Assembly: GCF_001544975.2 (NCBI RefSeq)
Contig: NZ_FCOG02000056.1
Span: 1-41,977, forward strand
Origin: Caballeronia arationis
GTDB lineage: Bacteria; Pseudomonadota; Gammaproteobacteria; Burkholderiales; Burkholderiaceae
Direction: 5' to 3'
Length of the DNA stretch: 41,977 nucleotides
In this document: positions 31,740 through 39,292 of the stretch, in pieces
How the letters are laid out: each line of letters starts with the position of its first letter
Position numbering within the stretch: the first letter of the stretch is position 1
Position numbers and translations under genes: made by a program
Notes under the pieces: generated by a model
Databases searched by the model: none
What the model was told of the DNA's origin: nothing
Seen by the model: the letters and a program-made list of their open reading frames with translations, nothing else

Positions 31740-33122
31740 ATGAGCCAGAACCAGCAGCAACAGAAGAAAAAGCGGCAAATGCATTTGGGCGCGTTTTTGA
31801 TGGAGACGGGACACCACATCGCCGCGTGGCGCCATCCCGATGCAGAAGCGGGCGGCGGACTCGACTTCCCGCATTACGCGAAGCTCGCGCAAATCGCGGA
31901 GCAGGCGAAGTTCGACGCCATCTTCTTCGCCGACAGCGTCAGTGTTCGCGATAGCCATCTCCCCTCACTCTCTCGCACCGCGCGTGCCGATCACTTCGAG
32001 CCGCTGACGCTGCTGTCGGCGCTTTCGGTCGTCACGCGCAACATCGGGCTGATCGCAACCGTCTCGACCACTTTCAACGAGCCGTACAATCTCGCGCGCA
32101 AGTTCGCGTCGCTCGATCATCTGAGCGGCGGCCGCTCGGGCTGGAACCTCGTGACGTCGAGCACGGAATCCGAAGCGCAGAACTTCAGCTTCGAACAGCA
32201 TCCGGACCACGCCGTGCGCTATGAACGCGCGCGCGAGTTCTACGACGTGGTCGCGGGCCTGTGGGACAGCTGGGAAGACGATGCCTTCCTGCGCGACAAG
32301 CAGAGCGGCGTCTATTTCGATCCGGACAAGCTGCATGTGCTCGATCATCGCGGCAAGCATTTCAAGGTGCGCGGTCCGCTCAACGTCGCGCGCTCGCCGC
32401 AAGGCTGGCCGGTCGTCGTGCAGGCGGGCGCGTCGGAGGCCGGGAAGGAGCTCGCGGCGCAAACCGCCGAGGTCGTGTTCGTCGCGCACCAGACGCTCGA
32501 CGAAGCGCAGGCGTTCTATCGCGATCTGAAAGGCAGGCTCGCGCGCTATGGAAGGCAGCCGGAGCATCTGAAGATCATGCCGGGCATCTTTCCGGTGATC
32601 GGCAGGACCGAGGCCGAGGCGCGCGCGAAGTTCGATGCGTTGCAGGACCTGATCCATCCGACAGTGGGCTTGTCGCTGCTGTCGAACATGTCGGGCGGCG
32701 TGGATCTCTCGCAGTATCCCGTCGACGGGCCGTTGCCCGACTTGCCGGAAACCAACGGCGGCAAGAGCCGGCAGCGGCTTCTCTTCGACCTCGCGCGGCG
32801 CGAGAACCTGACCATACGCGACTTGTATCTGCGCATTGCGGGGGCGCGCGGTCATCAGCAGGTGGTCGGCACGCCAGAGAGCATCGCCGACCAGTTGCAG
32901 CAGTGGTTCGAGGAAGAAGGGGCCGACGGCTTCAACATCATGTCGCCGTGGCTTCCCGGAGGACTGACCGAGTTCGCCAGTCTCGTCGTGCCGGAACTTC
33001 AGCGGCGCGGACTGTTCCGCACCGAATACGAAGGCTCCACGCTGCGCGAGAATCTCGGCCTGCCGCGACCCGTGAATCGTCACGCTGTCGCGAGTCAGGC
33101 GCGCGCGGTCGCCGGGCGCTGA
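31740..33122 (+). CDS. FMN-dependent monooxygenase, NtaA/SnaA/DmoA family
   Basis: This 460-residue bacterial-luciferase-fold enzyme has family stretches LGAFLMETGHHIAAWRHPDA at the start, FDAIFFADSVSVRD, the flavin-binding LDHLSGGRSGWNLVTSSTES, and RSPQGWPVVVQAGASEAG. Members take reduced FMN from a separate reductase and cleave C-S or C-N bonds (dimethyl sulfide, dibenzothiophene sulfone, nitrilotriacetate). Its place at the end of the organosulfur import operon favours a sulfur substrate. No flavin reductase gene is in the window. It starts 42 bases after the ATPase and has only a weak ribosome site. Confidence 0.9.
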   Translation: MSQNQQQQKKKRQMHLGAFLMETGHHIAAWRHPDAEAGGGLDFPHYAKLAQIAEQAKFDAIFFADSVSVRDSHLPSLSRTARADHFEPLTLLSALSVVTRNIGLIATVSTTFNEPYNLARKFASLDHLSGGRSGWNLVTSSTESEAQNFSFEQHPDHAVRYERAREFYDVVAGLWDSWEDDAFLRDKQSGVYFDPDKLHVLDHRGKHFKVRGPLNVARSPQGWPVVVQAGASEAGKELAAQTAEVVFVAHQTLDEAQAFYRDLKGRLARYGRQPEHLKIMPGIFPVIGRTEAEARAKFDALQDLIHPTVGLSLLSNMSGGVDLSQYPVDGPLPDLPETNGGKSRQRLLFDLARRENLTIRDLYLRIAGARGHQQVVGTPESIADQLQQWFEEEGADGFNIMSPWLPGGLTEFASLVVPELQRRGLFRTEYEGSTLRENLGLPRPVNRHAVASQARAVAGR

Positions 33123-33126
33123 AGCC

Positions 33127-33696
33127 TCATGCCGATCGAGCGGGCGCGCGGTCCCGCTCACCGACCGCCGACCGGCCCATCGCTTTCAGGCGCTCGTCGA
33201 GCCGACCGCGCGTGATCGCCGCGATCTGCGCCAACGCTTCATCCATCTCCTGCTGCGTGCCGCGCCCGATGCGCCGCTCAAGCGCCGCGAAGATCCCTTC
33301 GCGCGTGTAGTGCCGCACGCAGATGATGAACGGGAAGCCATGCCGCGCGAGATAGGCCGTGTTCAAGCGGTCGAGCGCGGCTTCCTGCTGGGCCGTCATT
33401 GCGTCCAGTCCGGCGCTCTTTTGCTCCGCATCCGAATCTGCTGTCATCGTGCCCGCGCGGATGTTGGAGCCGGAAAGCAGCGGGTGCAGGTTCAGGAAAT
33501 CGCACTGTCCCTTTGCATCGAGACCGCGAATCACATCCATCATCGCGTCATGCAAGGCGAGCGCCGACGCAAACGGACGCTGTTCCCACGCGCCGCGGGC
33601 CGCTTGCGGAAAGTGCTCGAACACGCTTTCGAACGTGCCGAGAAACGTTGCATGGTCGAGCGCATTGACCGGCGCAAGATCGATCGACTGTGACAT
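33127..33696 (-). CDS. uraD: OHCU decarboxylase (urate pathway, third step)
   Basis: This 189-residue enzyme decarboxylates 2-oxo-4-hydroxy-4-carboxy-5-ureidoimidazoline to S-allantoin. Family marks are CDFLNLHPLLSGSN with the catalytic histidine, the SDAEQKSAGLD substrate loop, LNTAYLARHGFPFIICVR, and a helical end. The usual HPDLAG reads HPLLSG here, a substitution in the active-site loop that may be tolerated. The ATG at 33694-33696 is preceded by GGGGAG. It ends four bases from the end of the monooxygenase gene (convergent) and lies behind the LysR gene. Its partners, the two hydroxyisourate hydrolases, are at 36.5-37.4 kb. Confidence 0.88.
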   Translation of the reverse strand: MSQSIDLAPVNALDHATFLGTFESVFEHFPQAARGAWEQRPFASALALHDAMMDVIRGLDAKGQCDFLNLHPLLSGSNIRAGTMTADSDAEQKSAGLDAMTAQQEAALDRLNTAYLARHGFPFIICVRHYTREGIFAALERRIGRGTQQEMDEALAQIAAITRGRLDERLKAMGRSAVGERDRAPARSA

Positions 33697-33839
33697 GGAG
33701 TGCTCCCCGTAAGGCCTGCCGCATCGGGCAAGGCATGGATGACGATTACGGGCCGAGTATAGGAAGCACGTGCGGCGGAGGCGAGGACCCCGATCTTATA
33801 AGCCGCATAGCAGAACCCGATACCGCCATCCGCCGAGGG

Positions 33840-34787
33840 CTATTTCCCTTTCATGTCGCGCAGGTCGCGCAACTCCTGCGCCGCCGCCGTCAGCATGCCG
33901 CGCAGCCAGACGTGCGAGGCCGAGCGGTGGCGCGACGGATGCCACAACTGGTAGAAGCGCATGAACGGGAAGTCGATGGGCGGATCGAGCACCGCCACCG
34001 GCAGATATCGCGCGTGGTAGTTGGCAAAGTGGCGGCCGGTCGTGAGGATCAGGTCCGTACCCGGGATCAGGCTCGGCGCGAGGTTGAAGTACGGGCAGCT
34101 CACGCGGTTGTCGCGATGCACGCGCATGGTGCTGAGCCCGGTATCCACGACGCCGCGCTGGTCCCGCGAATAGGGCGTCGGCACGATGTGCGACGCGCTC
34201 AGATAGGCTTCCGCGGTGAGCTTGCCCGGCTGCGCGTGAACGCTGTCCTCCGCCACGACGCAGACCACGTCGTCCTCCAGCAGCACCGACAGATGCAAAT
34301 GCTCCGGCGGGTTTGGCCAGTTGCCGATGACAATATCGGGCGACCCTTCCGACAGCGCCTGTTCGTAGTTGAAGCTTGCGGACAGCGGCACGGCGACCAG
34401 CCGAGCGCGCGGCGCCGCGCGGCGGAACTCGCGCACCACATGAGCGAAGAACGGCGGCGCCAGATAGTCGGGCATTCCCACCGTGAAGGTCTGCTCGGTG
34501 TTGGCGGGATCGAAACGGTCGTCCGAGACCAGCAGGTTGTCCAGCGCACCGAGCGCGGCCTGTGCGCTCTGCGCCAGTTGCAGCGCGCGCTCGGTCGGCA
34601 CCATCACGTTCTTTTCGCGGGTGAGCAGCGGGTCGTTGAAGATGTCTCGCAGACGCTTGAGCGCGCTGCTGATGGCCGGCTGCGACTGGTTCATGCGAAT
34701 CGCCGTGCGCGACACGCTGCGCTCGGCGATCAGCGTGCACAGCACGCGCAAGAGGTAGGTATCGAATGGATCGTCGGCGCGATTCAT
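33840..34787 (-). CDS. LysR-family transcription regulator
   Basis: This 315-residue regulator has an N-terminal winged helix (LLRVLCTLIAERSVSRTAIR then SQPAISSALKRLRD) and a periplasmic-binding-type effector domain at about 95-300. I start at ATG 34785-34787 (MNRADDPFD); the frame is open for another 77 codons upstream, but these run through the control region and show no homology. It is divergent from the MFS transporter, with a 385-base gap holding a candidate binding repeat. It probably controls the transporter and hydroxyisourate hydrolase genes in response to a purine intermediate. Confidence 0.9.
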   Translation of the reverse strand: MNRADDPFDTYLLRVLCTLIAERSVSRTAIRMNQSQPAISSALKRLRDIFNDPLLTREKNVMVPTERALQLAQSAQAALGALDNLLVSDDRFDPANTEQTFTVGMPDYLAPPFFAHVVREFRRAAPRARLVAVPLSASFNYEQALSEGSPDIVIGNWPNPPEHLHLSVLLEDDVVCVVAEDSVHAQPGKLTAEAYLSASHIVPTPYSRDQRGVVDTGLSTMRVHRDNRVSCPYFNLAPSLIPGTDLILTTGRHFANYHARYLPVAVLDPPIDFPFMRFYQLWHPSRHRSASHVWLRGMLTAAAQELRDLRDMKGK

Positions 34788-35014
34788 GGTGGGTCCCCGG
34801 TACGTATGGAGCGCCAGCGTAGCCGGCGCCGCCTGCCAATTTTGACGTTGTAACGTGTTGGAGACAGCAGGGCAACGGGTCGAATCCGGACCGGGCTTGC
34901 GGATTTCTGCACGGCGACGGTGCAGCCACGACCTGAACGGATCGCCCAAGGGTAATCCATAAGTCGGAAAACGCGCTCGACGCATGTCCGCAAAGCCACA
35001 CGGCACAAGGCTTT

Positions 35015-35034
35015 GCAACCCATATGCAGGTTGC
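35015..35034. promoter_or_regulatory. Candidate LysR recognition site GCAACC-N8-GGTTGC
   Basis: A perfect 6-base-pair inverted repeat with an 8-base AT-containing centre. Its middle is about 70 bases before the predicted transcription start, the usual place for the LysR recognition site. Confidence 0.55.
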
Positions 35035-35060
35035 TATCGGCCCTATTCAACCCCCCACCG

Positions 35061-35088
35061 TTCCCAATTGTTTTTGCATTTCTATACT
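35061..35088 (+). promoter_or_regulatory. Sigma-70-type promoter of the transporter operon
   Basis: TTCCCA (-35, four of six) and TATACT (-10, five of six) are separated by 16 bases. Transcription would begin near 35095, about 78 bases before the transporter ATG. The weak -35 fits a promoter that needs an activator such as the divergent LysR protein. Confidence 0.6.
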
Positions 35089-35172
35089 TGCCTCCAATCG
35101 AACGCACGGCCGCCGCCGCACTCTTCCCGGCGCCCCGGCCAGGCGCCGTCAACCGACCGTAGAGGACACACC

Positions 35173-36525
35173 ATGTCGATCATCAAACAGGCCATGCCGG
35201 CGTTCGCCGACGTGGCGAACGGCGGGCAAGCCAGCGCAGAGGCAAGCGCCTATCGCAAGGTCTCCTGGCGCCTGCTGCCGTTCCTTGGCGTGCTGTGGGT
35301 ACTGGCCTGGCTGGACCGCGTGAACATCGGCTTCGCCAAGCTGCAAATGCTGGACTCGCTGCACTTCTCCGAGGCGGTCTACGGCCTCGGCGCCGGCATC
35401 TTCTTTCTCGGCTACTTCTTCTTCGAAGTGCCGTCGAACATGCTGCTGCAGAAGATCGGCGCCAAGAAGACCATCATGCGCATCACCATCTGCTGGGGCG
35501 TGATCTGCATGCTGCAGACCACCGTCTCCACGCCGACGCAGTTCTACCTCCTGCGCTTCCTGCTCGGCGCCTTCGAGGCGGGTTTCTACCCCGGCGTGAT
35601 CCTCTACCTCACCTACTGGTATCCGACGCAGCGGCGCGCCAAGGCCTTCGGCACCTTCATGTCGGCATCAGCGATCGCCGGCGTGCTCGGCGGGCCGCTC
35701 GCGGGCTGGATCATGACCTCCATGGGCGGCTTTCACGGCATGCACGGCTGGCAGTGGCTGTTCATCCTGGAAGGCATTCCGTCCGTGCTGGCCGGCATCT
35801 TCGCGTGGTTCTACATGACCGACAAGCCGGAGCAGGCCCGCTGGCTCACCGCCGATGAAAAGCGCGTGGTGCTCGACGCCCTGCAACGCGACAACGCCGC
35901 GATGGGCGAGCGCGGTCACGACTGGCGCTCGCTTCTCACCAGCCGCAAGGTATGGCTCCTGATCGCCATTTTCTTCTGCCTGCTGTGCGCCAATTCCACG
36001 CTGACCTTCTGGATCCCGACCATCATCAAGGACGTGGGCTTCACCACGCCGATGTCCGTAGGCTGGATCGCGGCGGTCGCCTATCTCTGCGGCGCCATCG
36101 GCATGATCGTCAACGGCGCGCGCTCAGACCGCCGCAACGAAGTCCGCTGGCACTTCAGCGGGCCGGCGATCGCAGGCGGCATATCGATGGCCGCGCTGGC
36201 TGTGGTGATGGGCGTGCAGGGGCTGCCGTCCGTCGTTTCGCTCGTCGCGATGACCGTGGCGCTGGTGGGCACGATGAGCGCCATCCCCGTGTTCTGGCAG
36301 TTGCCGAACCGCTACCTGGCCGGCAGTGCCGCCGCGGTGGGCGTGGCCCTGATCAATTCCGTCTCCAACCTCGCAGGCTTCGGCGCGCCGTACGTGATGG
36401 GGCTGATCAAGAACACCACCGGCAAGGTCACGACCGGCCTGTACCTGGTGGCGATCATCGAGGTGCTGGCCGCCGTGCTGGTGCTCGCCGGCATCCGCAA
36501 GCTCGGCAATAAGCAGGAGGCCTGA
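35173..36525 (+). CDS. MFS transporter, anion:cation symporter family
   Basis: This 450-residue inner-membrane protein has about twelve membrane segments. Family marks are WVLAWLDRVNIGFAKLQML in the first segment, FFEVPSNMLLQKIGAKK and YLLRFLLGAFEAGFYPGVIL. Members import organic acid anions. I choose ATG 35173 with GAGG upstream; the frame is open from 34984, through the promoter. It is followed after one base by the first hydroxyisourate hydrolase gene, so it may carry urate, allantoin or a related ureide. That link is inferred from context only. Confidence 0.87.
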   Translation: MSIIKQAMPAFADVANGGQASAEASAYRKVSWRLLPFLGVLWVLAWLDRVNIGFAKLQMLDSLHFSEAVYGLGAGIFFLGYFFFEVPSNMLLQKIGAKKTIMRITICWGVICMLQTTVSTPTQFYLLRFLLGAFEAGFYPGVILYLTYWYPTQRRAKAFGTFMSASAIAGVLGGPLAGWIMTSMGGFHGMHGWQWLFILEGIPSVLAGIFAWFYMTDKPEQARWLTADEKRVVLDALQRDNAAMGERGHDWRSLLTSRKVWLLIAIFFCLLCANSTLTFWIPTIIKDVGFTTPMSVGWIAAVAYLCGAIGMIVNGARSDRRNEVRWHFSGPAIAGGISMAALAVVMGVQGLPSVVSLVAMTVALVGTMSAIPVFWQLPNRYLAGSAAAVGVALINSVSNLAGFGAPYVMGLIKNTTGKVTTGLYLVAIIEVLAAVLVLAGIRKLGNKQEA

Positions 36526-36526
36526 C

Positions 36527-37051
36527 ATGAGCGACAACCAGACTCTCCCCGTTTTCGACGCCCGCCGTCGCCGCTTTGCGCTGCAATCCGTGGCGCTGGG
36601 AGGCAGCGTCCTGCTCGCCGGTACTGCGCGGGCGGCCGGAACGGAAGCCGCACCCGCCCCGAACCAGACTTCGGGCCCGGTGCAGCAGGACGGCCTCGAC
36701 CCGCGCCTGACCATGCACGCGCTCGATACCTGGCACGGCACCCCCGCAGCCGGCATGCGTGTGGACATGTTCCGTATCGAAGATGGGCAGGCGAAGCACA
36801 TGCAGACCGTGAAGCTGGCCGCGAGCGGCCGCAGCGAGCCGCCGCTCCTGATCGGCGACGCCTACCGTGCCGGCACCTATGAACTGCTGCTGCACGTCGA
36901 CGAATACTTCGCCGCACGCAAGGCCGAACTGCCCCAGCCGTTGTTCCTGTCGAAGATTCCGCTGCGCTTTCGCGTAACCGACGTCACCCAGCGCATCCAC
37001 CTGCCCGTGTTGTTCGGGCCCTGGAGTTATAACTACTACCGCGGTAGCTGA
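36527..37051 (+). CDS. Tat-exported hydroxyisourate hydrolase (transthyretin-like)
   Basis: This 174-residue protein opens with a twin-arginine signal (RRRRFALQSVALGGSVLLAG, cut near ARA). A transthyretin-like domain follows at about 60-174. All catalytic positions of hydroxyisourate hydrolase are present: histidine in LTMHALDTW, arginine in AASGRSEPP, histidine in RIHLPVLFG, and the C-terminal YRGS. It is longer and more diverged than its neighbour at 37068. Folding before Tat export would place the enzyme in the periplasm, unusual for this pathway. It begins one base after the transporter stop, with GGAGG upstream. Confidence 0.85.
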   Translation: MSDNQTLPVFDARRRRFALQSVALGGSVLLAGTARAAGTEAAPAPNQTSGPVQQDGLDPRLTMHALDTWHGTPAAGMRVDMFRIEDGQAKHMQTVKLAASGRSEPPLLIGDAYRAGTYELLLHVDEYFAARKAELPQPLFLSKIPLRFRVTDVTQRIHLPVLFGPWSYNYYRGS

Positions 37052-37067
37052 AAACAGGAGACACACG

Positions 37068-37406
37068 ATGGCCGCAGGCATCACCACCCATGTGCTCGAC
37101 GTATCGCTCGGCAAGCCCGCTGCCGGCATGCAGATCGAACTGTTCGACATGAGCACCCAGCCCCCGACGCTCATCACGCGCACCCGGGCCAATCGCGACG
37201 GACGTACCGACACCCCCATCCTGCCCGCCGCGCAGGCTCGCGCAGGCGACTTTGAACTGCGGTTCTGGGTGGCGGACTACTTTCGCACGCCGGACGTTTT
37301 CGCCGATGTCGTACCGGTCCGCTTCACGGTCGCGGATGCGGCACAGCACTACCACGTGCCGCTGTTGTGCTCGCCCTGGAGCTTCGGGACCTATCGGGGA
37401 AGCTGA
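37068..37406 (+). CDS. uraH: 5-hydroxyisourate hydrolase
   Basis: This 112-residue enzyme hydrolyses 5-hydroxyisourate to OHCU, the substrate of UraD. The catalytic residues are all in place: H8 in THVLDVSLGKPAAG, R in NRDGRTDTP, H in YHVPLLCSPWSFGTYRGS, with the C-terminal YRGS tetrad. It is standard in length and has no signal peptide, so it is cytoplasmic. It lies 16 bases after the Tat-exported paralogue with AGGAGACACACG before its ATG. A strong terminator follows. No urate oxidase gene is in the window. Confidence 0.94.
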   Translation: MAAGITTHVLDVSLGKPAAGMQIELFDMSTQPPTLITRTRANRDGRTDTPILPAAQARAGDFELRFWVADYFRTPDVFADVVPVRFTVADAAQHYHVPLLCSPWSFGTYRGS

Positions 37407-37473
37407 ACCTTCGACCGGGCGTCATTCCCGGACGCACACAGCTGACGCCCTTCTCTTACCGCGCGCTGACGTC

Positions 37474-37504
37474 ACGGGCCCAATCGGGCCCGTTTCATTT
37501 TATT
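37474..37504 (+). terminator. Rho-independent terminator after the hydroxyisourate hydrolase operon
   Basis: ACGGGCCC-AATC-GGGCCCGT is a perfect 8-base-pair GC-rich stem with a 4-base loop, followed by TTCATTTTATT. It is the best terminator in the window and ends the transporter operon. Confidence 0.85.
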
Positions 37505-37591
37505 CCTCAGCTTGACTTCCTCGCCCTTCCCTGACGCACATGCGGGTCATCCCGTATTGCGTGGCTCGAAGTGCACGTTTATCTTTCTACA

Positions 37592-37603
37592 TCATACGTA
37601 TGA
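37592..37603. promoter_or_regulatory. Palindromic operator TCATACGTATGA
   Basis: A perfect 12-base palindrome 17 bases before the start codon of the FadR-type regulator gene. Regulators of this subfamily often bind sites of this kind, so it probably serves autoregulation. I did not find the exact sequence before the SDR or transporter genes, which follow in the same direction. Confidence 0.6.
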
Positions 37604-37619
37604 CCTAGAGAGAAAAACC

Positions 37620-38339
37620 GTGGCCACATTGCATCGACAGGTTCTCAACCAGATGGGCGAGCAGATTTGCTCGGGAAAATTCGCGCCGGGCGACATTCTT
37701 CCGGCCGAGCCTGTGCTCGCCGAGCAAATGCAGGTCAGCCGCATCACGATCCGCGAGACGATGAAATCGCTGTCGGCGAAGGGCATGCTCGAAGTCCGGC
37801 GCCGCTACGGCACGGTCGTGCTGCCGCGCTCGCAGTGGCAACTCTTCGATCCGGACGTGATCACCTGGCGGGCGCGGGCCGGCACGCTGGACCCGGGCCT
37901 CATCGAAGACCTGATGGAGCTGCGCCTGATCATCGAGCCGAGCGCGGCGCGGCTCGCGGCGAAGCGCGCGACCGACGAAGACCGCATCGCCGTGCGGCGC
38001 GCGTTCAAGGCGATGGAGCGCGCCGTCGCGGGCCACGGCGAATACGTTCCCGCCGACCTCGCCTTCCATGGCGCGATCCTCACCGCGTGTCACAACCAGT
38101 TCGTGCAGCAGATGCAGAACGCGCTCTCCGCGATCCTGCGCACGAGTTTCGAACTCAGCTCCGAGATCGAAGGCGGTCCGGCGCGCTCGCTGCCGATGCA
38201 CGAGGCGCTGTGCGTCGCGATCGAGCAAGGCGATCCGGTCGCGGCCGAGGAAGCGGTCCTCACGCTGATCCGGCGCGCCGAGAAGGACTTCGAGGACCGC
38301 GCCGCGGTCGATCGAACCGTCAACGAAAAGCCAGTCTGA
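37620..38339 (+). CDS. GntR regulator, FadR subfamily
   Basis: This 239-residue regulator has a winged helix at about 1-70 (HRQVLNQMGEQICSGKFAPG, then VSRITIRETMKSLSAKGMLE) and an all-helical FCD effector domain at about 95-230 with metal-binding positions in LMELRLIIEPSAARLAA, FHGAILTACHN and MHEALCVAIEQ. I start at GTG 37620 because it follows AGAGAG and removes 36 non-homologous residues of the longer frame from 37512. It heads a sugar-acid gene group and probably represses it until a sugar acid binds. Confidence 0.86.
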   Translation: MATLHRQVLNQMGEQICSGKFAPGDILPAEPVLAEQMQVSRITIRETMKSLSAKGMLEVRRRYGTVVLPRSQWQLFDPDVITWRARAGTLDPGLIEDLMELRLIIEPSAARLAAKRATDEDRIAVRRAFKAMERAVAGHGEYVPADLAFHGAILTACHNQFVQQMQNALSAILRTSFELSSEIEGGPARSLPMHEALCVAIEQGDPVAAEEAVLTLIRRAEKDFEDRAAVDRTVNEKPV

Positions 38340-38441
38340 GCGCATAGCGCGTAACCCGCATCACGACATCGCGACCGCTCCCGCGGCCGCGAGGGGCGCA
38401 TTCGCGCCCGGATTCAGAAGAACACGGCAAAGGAACGACAC

Positions 38442-39209
38442 ATGACACAGTTATTCGATCTGAGCGGCCGTACGGCACTCGTCACCGGTTCGGCAAGAGG
38501 CATCGGTTTCGCACTGGCCGAAGGTCTCGCCACCGCAGGCGCGAGCGTGATCCTGAACGGCACGCGCGCCGACACCGTCGCCGAAGCGGCCGGCCGTCTG
38601 GAGAGTCGCGGCCTGAAGTCGCAAGGCCGCGCGTTCGACGTCACCGACGAACACGCCGTCGCCGACGCGTTCGCGCAATGGGACAAGGACGGCGTGCAGG
38701 TCGACATCGTCGTCAACAACGCGGGCATCCAGTTCCGCAAGCCGCTTATCGAACTCGAACTCGCTGACTGGCAGCGCGTGATCGACACCAACCTGACGAG
38801 CGCGTTCATCGTCGCGAAAGAGGCCGCACGGCGCATGATCGCGCGCGGCACGGGCGGCAAGATCGTCAACATCGGTTCGCTCACGAGCGAGTCCGCCCGC
38901 GCCACCGTTGGCGCATATACGGCGGCCAAGGGCGGCATCAAGATGCTCACCCGCGCGATGAGCGCCGAATGGGCGTCGTCGAACATTCAGGCGAACGCGA
39001 TCGGCCCGGGCTACATCCTCACCGACATGAACCAGGCGCTCGTCGACAACGCCGCCTTCGATGCGTGGGTCAAGAGCAGCAATCCCTCGCAACGCTGGGG
39101 CAAGCCGGAAGAACTCGTAGGCACGGCGGTGTACCTGTCGTCGCAGGCATCGAGCTATGTGAACGGCCAGATCATCTACGTGGACGGCGGCTGGCTCGCC
39201 GTGCTCTGA
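38442..39209 (+). CDS. Short-chain dehydrogenase, gluconate 5-dehydrogenase-like
   Basis: This 255-residue NAD(P)-dependent enzyme has cofactor motif TGSARGIG at 16-23, NNAG in IVVNNAGIQFRKP, catalytic serine in IVNIGSLTSES, Y-x3-K in AYTAAKGGIK, and the C-terminal GQIIYVDGGW. The closest group is gluconate 5-dehydrogenase and related sugar-acid oxidoreductases. It starts with AAGGAACGACAC before ATG 38442, 102 bases after the regulator gene, and precedes an MFS transporter and a dehydratase of the same pathway. Confidence 0.88.
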   Translation: MTQLFDLSGRTALVTGSARGIGFALAEGLATAGASVILNGTRADTVAEAAGRLESRGLKSQGRAFDVTDEHAVADAFAQWDKDGVQVDIVVNNAGIQFRKPLIELELADWQRVIDTNLTSAFIVAKEAARRMIARGTGGKIVNIGSLTSESARATVGAYTAAKGGIKMLTRAMSAEWASSNIQANAIGPGYILTDMNQALVDNAAFDAWVKSSNPSQRWGKPEELVGTAVYLSSQASSYVNGQIIYVDGGWLAVL

Positions 39210-39292
39210 ACTCAAGACTTCGCGGGCACAAGAACAACACCCCGCGCCCAACCCTTTGTGCGCAGCAACCGCAGCAACGATCCGGAGACATC

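Larger units (their letters stand above)
34788..35172. other. Divergent control region of the LysR and MFS genes
   Basis: No gene is supportable in these 385 bases. They hold a LysR-type inverted repeat (35015-35034) and a promoter (35061-35088) directed at the transporter. An AT-richer stretch surrounds the promoter. Confidence 0.6.

Noticed and set aside
34984..35172. An extended start for the MFS transporter
   Set aside because: The extension runs through the promoter and LysR repeat and has no membrane or family character.
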